Below, in pieces: positions 25,101 to 34,100 of a stretch of DNA of 64,000 nucleotides. Position 1 is the first letter of the stretch. Each line of letters opens with the position of its first letter. The notes under the pieces are model-generated. The model ran no database searches, was not told the DNA's origin, and saw only the letters and a list, made by a program, of their open reading frames with translations. This stretch comes from Brachycybe producta (Eukaryota; Arthropoda; Diplopoda; Playtdesmida; Andrognathidae), in assembly GCA_036925085.1 (NCBI GenBank), contig JAUPFP010000030.1:2823045-2887044 (forward strand), read 5' to 3'. Both the position numbers and the translations under genes were made by a program.

Positions 25101-28100
25101 AATATTAAAAATTGACTGAAATTACTTAATATACTAAAAATCAATATTTTGTTACATTGACTAAATTACATCTCACTTCATTGAAATATTACCTGAATAT
25201 ACTGAATTCAATATACATTTTTATGACATTAACAGCGCTCCATAAAACTTGTTTAATATTGAAATGCATTTAACTTAAGGCTTACTAGGTATAGACCAGG
25301 CATAAAGGAGAAACTGAAAGTGATTTAGAAACTAGAATGTTAGCTGAATCACTTCCGAGGTTATTTTTCTTAAAATATGCTTTTTATAGACAAATATTAA
25401 AAAAAAAATACCATCTACTTATAACTTTTAAAAGTTGGGTGGTTTTCCCAACTGACATAAAAAAGCTTATTTTTTTAAAAGATATCAATATGAAAATACC
25501 CAGAAGTACTTGAGCTACCCTTCTAGTTTCCAAACACACGTTCTTCAAGTATTCTCTAGCGACATTTTCACGCGAAAGTGAGTTGTAATAATTATTGTCT
25601 TTCCATTTTCTCAGAAACATTCTTATTACTTGAAGAGGCATTAAGACAACCTAATTCCAAATTACACCACTAAAACCACTTGCAGTAATTCTTAAATGCC
25701 ATTTATAATCACGTTCTTATTAAGGAAAAAAAATTATTCGAATGAATGAATTGAATGCGTCATTTCTTAATTACGAAATTCCAACTTTCAAAATGTTTAT
25801 TAAAGAAGAGAGAGAAAAAAAAGCTAATCCAAATATAAACCTGAAAAATACAAAGTTAATATCCAAAGCCCCTTAATATGTTTTTAGTTTGCATTTCCAG
25901 CTGGACTTTATGTCTGCTTAGGCAATATAATATATATTAGTAAACCAGTCGTGCAACTTGCACGAAACGAAAAAGCGATAATAATTGAAACAAAGAGTTG
26001 TTAGACTGGGGCCATGTTGCAATTGTTACTGGGTTTTATATCTTTGAGTTTTGACAATGGAATTTCACATGCTGCAATTTGACTTTTATCCTTCTGCCAC
26101 AGGCCTTCTTGGATGCTTGCAGAGTAATTTTTCAAATTGACTTGTATAGAGAATATACCGCATTTCTTGCTATACCTATGCAGTGTCTAGTAAATGCATG
26201 TAGAAGTAGGTAAGATTTTGAAGCAATTAAGTGTACATATATGGCGTCTAAACACTATAATATGAATAGTTTATAGACGCCATAATGGTTCACCTGTATA
26301 AAGCAAAGAAACCTCAAACCTGTGCTTCATTATTTTTTTCTTTAATAATACCTTATTAATTTATTATATTACTGTTTATGATCTTCATTAGTAACATTAG
26401 AATCATTACTAACAATAGTCAATGGGAGTCATAAGGATACACAATGCCATTTATTGTTTTGTAATTAACTTTTATGATTGTTACATGCTTATGAGCTAGA
26501 TATGACAACAACTTACAAAACAACACTTACCCGGCTTCTTTGGCTTCGTACGAGTACAGGGCACGGGCACAGGGCTGAACGTGCCCACTCTGCTTTAATT
26601 AGAAGAAAAAAATACATTAATTAAATACTTAATTATGAAGAAGAAAGAAAAAAAAAAAGAATTCAAAGCAGCTCATTTAATAATAACTTTAGAACAAATG
26701 ACTCAACGTTTTATGGATACAAACGAAGTCACAAGCCGCAGTCACACTAGGCTGGTTTCCCAGCTGCTGGCTGGTTGTAGCACTCTAGCAGCATAGTCTG
26801 AACTGCTACTAGCAGCTGCTTTCTCCAGCGGGCTAGTGATTTTAACAGCGGCTGGTGAAGTTGGACATGTCCAACTTTAGCAGCTACCAGCTGGTCATGT
26901 GACTCCCTTCCTGCTGCTGCCATCTAGTGTGAACGTTTTGTTGCTAGTAGTGGCAGTAGTGGCACTAGTGGTAGTTGAAACTCCACTGCTTGGGTTGGTT
27001 GTTGTTAGAGTTTGTGTTTTTGCAAGACGGTGATTGGATGACTTGCACTGCTAATACCAGCAGTGACTGGACAAGTGTGAACCCAAAGCAGCTACTGCTG
27101 CTTGCTGTTGCTGCTAATAGCCAGCAGCAACAGCGGCTTGTAAACCAGCCTAGTGTGACTGCCGCTTTAAAGTCCTTTAATGCTAGTAGAAAACAAGAAG
27201 CCACCACATAATTCATTCAAGGGAGAACAATTTAATAATTTTACATGTTTTCTGGTATGTTGTAATATGATTCAAGTTAGGAACAGACACTCATTTTTGG
27301 GAAATTATCTTCAAATGCCATTTTTGTTCTAAAACTTTTAATAAAAAAAAAACCCAAGACAAATTTTGGATTGTGTTACAAAAAACACAAACAGCCAATT
27401 TTCTAACAAAATAAGCGATTTTCTCGTAAATTCAAATATGATATCTTCAAGAAAAACACTTAACACTGATCGCAATATTATGTTTCAACAGATGAAAGTC
27501 GGCTAAAAACATTATATACTTAACAATGGGTACAATAGGAAACTCAATATTTGTTTTCTGCTATAAATAATATATAGAAGGGTTATTGCTCCCTCAAGTA
27601 ATAGATAATTCTTTAAAAGAAAAGAATTTCCGGATGTACTTGATTTTCTGCTATTTTCTTTTCAAATATGAAGACAGGCAATTAGAAATCGGGACGAAAT
27701 TCCGTTGGCTCCGCCCTTTTTATGACGAACGCAACTTCTAATTGGTTGGTTATGTAGTCTGACGTCACATGGTCACCATGTCCAATTTAATCTCCTGGAG
27801 AAAACAAGTATGTGAGTTAGATCAGCGGTCGCCAACCGGTGATCCGTGGACCACCAGTGGTCCACGAGAAATTTTTGGTGGTCCGCAGAAAAATCTGGAC
27901 AACATTTGACATATTTGGCATTAGTGGTCCACGGGATTTAAAATTTTGAATTTAGTGGTCCGTGAGGTCCGAAAGGTTGGCGACCGCTTAGTTAGATGAT
28001 TGCTTTCTTGAGAATTGTAGGAGGAGCTAGCCATGATAGTTCTCGAATACGTTTTCTTCTAGTCACTATTTTTCACAGGCAATTGTGCCCAGCATTAGAA

Positions 28101-31100
28101 TTTCTTTTCCTCCGCCCATTTTATGACGTCAGACCAAGTAACAAACCCAATTAGAAATTGAATGTATTTTAGAAACTAGAAGTGTAGCTCTATCACTTTT
28201 ATTTTTGTGTATTTTCATGTTGATATTTTTCGACAATAGTCTGCTAAGTGTTACCTGCTTTAACAGGAGTCCTTTCATAAAACTGAATTTTGAAAGTCTC
28301 ATGCCACCTGTTGGTGTTGCATTCACCACATGCTTTGTGTACTTTCCAAAGTGACAGTATAAATACTGATGTACACAGTATGTACATAATGCGCACAGCT
28401 GTGATCCTCCATAACTGCGTGGGTTGGCAGTTGCTCGTTTGTGTGCTCTGTGTTCTAGCATGTGTAGGGAGTGCTCTCTCACAGGCAGTTAGAAACCTGG
28501 GAGAACTTCAGTTGTGGTTTGACGTCAGACTACATAACCAACTAATTAGAAGTTGCGTTCGTCATAACAAGGTTAGATTAATGTTAGGTGAATGTTAGGT
28601 TAGGTTAGGTGAATGTTAGGTTAGGTTAGGTGAAGGTTAGGTTAGGTTAGCTGAAGTTCTCCCCGATTTCTAACTGCCTGTGTGCTTCTCTCTAAAGTAT
28701 GTCCAAGAGTGTGGCTCTGTCCACCGCAACTGCACATTGCTAGTTCATAGTGTTAGTATGTTAGATATACCACGTTCCTATGTGATAATTTGTGTCATCG
28801 GAGGGCGTAGGTAGGGTGGGTGGGGTGCGCGGTGCGGATGGTCCCCTCTCGCATGGCGGTGGTTGCTAACATAGAGCACAAACGAGGTGAGCCTAGGTTC
28901 ATCCAAGAGGTCCAATTGCCCCATTTCCTATGTAATCAACAGTCACATTGACACTGAATGTTGGACACATGGAATGACATCTTGGGGTATGTGAGAGGCC
29001 ACAATTGATGCAATAAACCTCGTCAGAAAGATCCTGGCTCGATGGCACGGTTCATTCATGCTGTGTAGCTTACATTTTTTTTTTGCATTCCTAGTCTTTA
29101 ATCTAAAAAAAATTAGCTAGTTACAGCTCTTATTTTTGAACACGTTTTACATGTGAAATCGTGAAATTCGCTAAGACTACCGTGACTATACGAGCTCGTA
29201 TATTGGATTCTAGTTTAACTAGTTTTAAACGCCCTTCAAATTTCTGGTTCTTCTGTCTTTCAGGAACCAAATCAAGAATGGGAATGTTTTAAAAACTAGA
29301 AGAGTAGCTTAATTACTAAAGAGTAATTTTCCGAACTTTCCGAAATTTAAACTAACGCTTTTTTGCAGATTCCCTAGGCAATCTGCAGATTGACTGATTA
29401 CGCACATTGACAGTAATATATCTCTACTATTGAATAACGGAATGTCCAGTGTATTGAACATCTAATCATCTTTGCTGGTTTAACAAAAAAAATGTACACA
29501 TCTTTTAATTAAAAAATAGCCATAAAAAGTTTATTTTCGAAGATATTATTATGAAAACTAGTGGGGTAACCCGACATAAATGACGGGAGCCATATTGACA
29601 GGCAATTGTGCCCAGCATTAGAATTTCTTTTCCACCGCCTTTTTATGACGTCAGACCAAGTAACAAACCTATTAGAAATTGATGACGTTCATAAAAGGGC
29701 TGCGAAAAAGAAATTCTAATGCTGGGCACAATTGCCCGTGATAAACTGTAGTTTAATTTTGCTACTATTATCCCCTCCCCTTTTTATATTGAAAGAGAAA
29801 ATGAGTTTTTCATATTCTCTGGTATGCGCATGCGCACCGTTTGTTCCTTTTTTACTCCTTTCATTTCAATTTCAGTCACCCCATAACCACTTATAAATTG
29901 TACAGCGTTAACCACACACACACACACACACACAGACCTGGCTTAATATATACACTGTGAACGGGAAAAAAACGAAAAATCTATAAATACTACAATAACA
30001 TATGAAGAGGTTCGTTTTTTTTCTGTTCACAGTGTATATATTTTCTTTTTCTTAGGTTTTCGAATGCACCCTATGATTTTTTCTTTTACAAACATTGGCT
30101 TTCAAATATTATAATTTAATAATATAAAAAGATAAAATTCGATTTGCAAATTGAGTTAACTCTGAACCGAGAACACAAAATGAAAACAGCACTCAAAACA
30201 AATATCTATTGTAAGCTTTCACTGCAGAAAAAAAAGAAGGATAAATTTCGAAAATAAAAGACTTGAATGAAAATTAAGAATTCTAAAAAAAAAAAAAAAA
30301 ATAATAATGTTTGAAGTTGAAGCAAAAATTTTCATTGAGTTTTATTTTGCTTGAAAATCATTTTCAAAAGAATAACTTGCGTAGTGTATAAATATGATTC
30401 TTTCAAATGTTGTTACAAATTTACTATTCATTGGATAAATATTACTTCAAATATTATTCTGCTGTCTACAATAGATAACAGGCAGTCCCTACTTTCAATT
30501 GTAATTTAAAAAAAAAAGACTTTCTAGAAAACGGATTTCCACTTTTTCTTTCTTCTTTTCTTAATTTCTGAAGAAGACGAACTGAACCCATGCAATCCAA
30601 TGACTTGCATAGGTTCTACAGAGAAGCCACAAACTCCCTAAGGTCCGCTTCACACGGAACACACTGTGTCACCACAAAATTTGTTTGTTTTCAGATAATC
30701 ACTAAATATTATGGGAAGTGTTTACACAAGACAGCGCCACCTTTTTGCTCCACACTGCCGACGAGACAGTCAATTAGAAATCGAGGAGAACTTCAGTTGG
30801 CTCCGCTCTTTTTATGACGACCGGCAACTTCTAATTGGTTGGTTATGTAGTCTGACGTCACATGTTCTATGCCCTTTTCAACTTCCGAACCACACAACAA
30901 ACCAATTAGAAGTTGCCAGTCGTCATAAAAAGGGCGGAGCCAACTTCTGTATGTTCCGATTTCTAATTGCATGTGCCGACGAGTGTTCGAGTTCAGCCAT
31001 GAGTGGTAAACACTTCTTGTATGTCAATGATAAGTTGATCACCAAGATCATTTTTTATCCAGGAGAATGCACTGACAGTATTCTATTGTTTTCAACAGTG

Positions 31101-34100
31101 GTCCGTGTGAAGCATGCCACGTCTACCACTGTATGGCGACACAACGTGTTTCATGTGAAGCGGCTTTAAACATAGGCCCTATGTATGCAGCTGGTTCACA
31201 CGAGCGACTTTTTTGAGGTCGAGTTCAACTGAAAAATGTAGTCATTGTGACGCTCATTTGAAAAAATCCCGATGATTTCCATAGCAATACATTTTCAAAG
31301 ACAGTCCACCAACCGGTCACTATCGTTTTGACATCATTTTGCAGTCCAACTCGACCACTAAAAAGTGGCTCGTGTGAAAAGGCTCTTATTTGTGTTAGAT
31401 CTCGACGACAAATTCAGTAGACAATCGGAGTCGTTTGTCGGCTATAGTCACATTGGTGACCTGAGAGCAAATAAATGCTATATTCTTCCTCTTTAAAATT
31501 AAGAATGCAAGTAGATCATTTATTTTGTTCGTGTAGCATTAGATGGCGCCACTAGCCCTCTCCCACTGACTCACGTTCCTTGCTTTTCAAGTGGAAAACT
31601 TTTAATTTGCGTCACTATTTCTACACGTGCTCTCCCTTCACTTATATGTCCTGAGTAAGTTTGTCCACGTGCAGATAATTAAGGTTGTTTTGGATGCTTT
31701 TGTAGTTAAATGGCTGCATTGTATTTCAACTAATTGCAGGCGTGGGTAGTTTGCCACCTATGGAGGTTGCAAGCGCCATCTACCTTGCATTTACACAAGT
31801 ATTTTGCTTTGGAGCCCTCTTAAAAACTAGCTTGAATATGAACTTCGTGACCACTCTGTACACAAATGACATAACGTTTTGACAGTCGAAATAAACGTCG
31901 TCAACGGGCCAATTGCAAACAGCTGCCGCATTTCGAAACCATTTTCTTCTTCTTTTATTTTATAAAAAAAAAGTATTATTTGACAAAAAAAGGGAATTTA
32001 AAATAAGGGAATTTTATTTGAATTGAATTTGAAGAAGAAAACTGAAATGTAAGCAATAATATTTAAATAATTCACGTCATGAAAACCTAGGGGGTCAGTT
32101 TCGAAACATCGGATATTGACAGCTCGAATAATAATAAAAAAGAAATCTAAACCCGACAAATGATCAATTGTATTGATTTCTCTTTTCCAATCCTCCTCCG
32201 CCCAAAATGGATAAAAACCAACATTCCAATAGAAAAATAAATGGAATCCATGAAAACGTGTCTATGGATAATGGTAATGTTATTTTCTGTCTCATCGATT
32301 CCAAATAAAAGGAAAAAAAGAGACAGAAGAAGTGTCAGGGGCCACAATAATGGCAAACACAAAAAAGAGTGAGCTACTGCTTTTATTAGGCCGGTCCTAC
32401 ACGTAACGTTTAACTGCGCAACATTAACTGCACGTGTCTATCGTCACAAGTATACTTGCGCTTATGAAATATGGCCTTTCAGTACGGGACGTTTCTCCCT
32501 TTTCATTTCCGCCTACGCATGTCTACGCTCCACACCGGAGCGTGTAGGGAGGGATTGTGCAATCTTCATTCAGTTTCGCTGTTTTGGTGACAGGCAGTTA
32601 GAAATCGGTTAGAACTTCAGTTGGCTCCGCCCTTGTTATGACGAACGGAACTTCCAATTGGTTGGTTATGTAGTCTGACGTCACATGCTCCGCCCTTTTC
32701 AACGTCGAACCACACAACAAACCAAATTAGAAATTGCCGGTCGTCATAAAAAGGGCGGAGCCAACTGAAGTTCTCTCCGATTTCTAACTGCCTGTGTTTT
32801 GGTGTTCGTGCCAAATGTTCAAAACTGCGCTAAACCTGAAGCAATATGCTTGTATCGTCTAGAGGATGACTTCCACAAGTCGTGGACCTGCGCAGTAATG
32901 TGCGCAGTTAAACGTTACGTCTAGGGCCGACCTTAATAGAAAAATAATATCACAATTTCACATGAATGAACATCATCATCATCATCAACAACAACAACGG
33001 AGGTTTCAACTTCAGGCTCGAACACTGAGTGGTTGGTTGGCTGTTGTTGCACTCGACTCCAGATGATGATGATGATGATGACGTTTTTCTCTCCATCGAT
33101 TGACTTTCCTTCAACCAAACCAAAAAAAATGTAGGGCAAATAATAAGAATGCAAAACTGCATCAAAACCATTCACGGTTTTCTTCTTTCTTCATAAAATC
33201 GACTTGATCGACGTTTAATATTCTAATATATTAAAAGCAATTTCTTTTTCCTCTTCTATTTTGTTGTTGTTGTATAAATGATATCATAATAATAGCACTG
33301 GCGGAAAAGTGTCAGTCACCTTAGAATTCCTCCACTTTATATTTACGATGGCTGAATAGATATTTAATTCGCTTTTGTCTCCTCGGATGGCGTCACTACA
33401 ATGACTAATGCTATGCTTCATAGACGTTTTTTTTTAATTTTGACGCAAAAACTTTCAAGCGAACGTTTATTATAAACAACATTATGAAAAAAATGCAAAT
33501 TGTTTTCAAAACTAGAATGGTGATCTGTGATCTAACGCTGCACAAAAACCACGTCGGAATTTATATAAATTTTAATAAATGAACCGCTTTTTTTTCTCAA
33601 GGTCAACTATATGTTGCGCTCTCCCAATCCAAGAACCCCATGATATTAAATTGGAGAGGGGAAAAGGTTTATAAAGTGTAGAGGGGGAGAGAGAGAGAGA
33701 GAGAGAAACGTGGAAAGGGAAAAAAGGGGAGGGGGTGACTGAAATTGAAATGAAAGTAAAAAAAAAGGAACAAACGATGCGCATGCGCACACCAGAGAAA
33801 ATGAAAAGCTCATTTTCTCTTTCAAATATAAAAAGGGGAGGGGATAATAGTAGCAAAATTAAACTACAGTTTATCATGGGCAATTGTGCCCAGCATTAGA
33901 ATTTCTTTTGCTCAGCCCTTTTATGAACGTCATCAATTTCTAATTGGTTTGTTACTTGGTCTGACGTCATAAAAGGGCGGAGAGGAAAAGAAATTCTAAT
34001 GCTGGGCACAATTGCCTGTGAATTTGGCTCCCGTCATTTATGACGGGTTACCCCACTAGTTCTCTAGAATAGCCCTACTCACTGTATCATGGTCGTAATG

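Noticed and set aside
28562-28655. Telomere or chromosome end
   Set aside because: The TTAGG-like units are interrupted, short and flanked on both sides by an ordinary mobile element.
30711-31169. 152-codon frame, and a related one at 46434-46835, sharing peptide blocks
   Set aside because: The shared peptide is the translation of family D palindromes (GGCTCCGCCCTTTTTATGAC etc.), not a protein family.
33572-33883. Minus-strand frame of about 100 codons also present at 48583-48891, at first sight a conserved gene pair
   Set aside because: Both lie wholly inside family F copies; similarity follows the repeat, the content is Leu/Phe/Ser-rich low complexity, and the third copy (29.8 kb) does not keep the frame.
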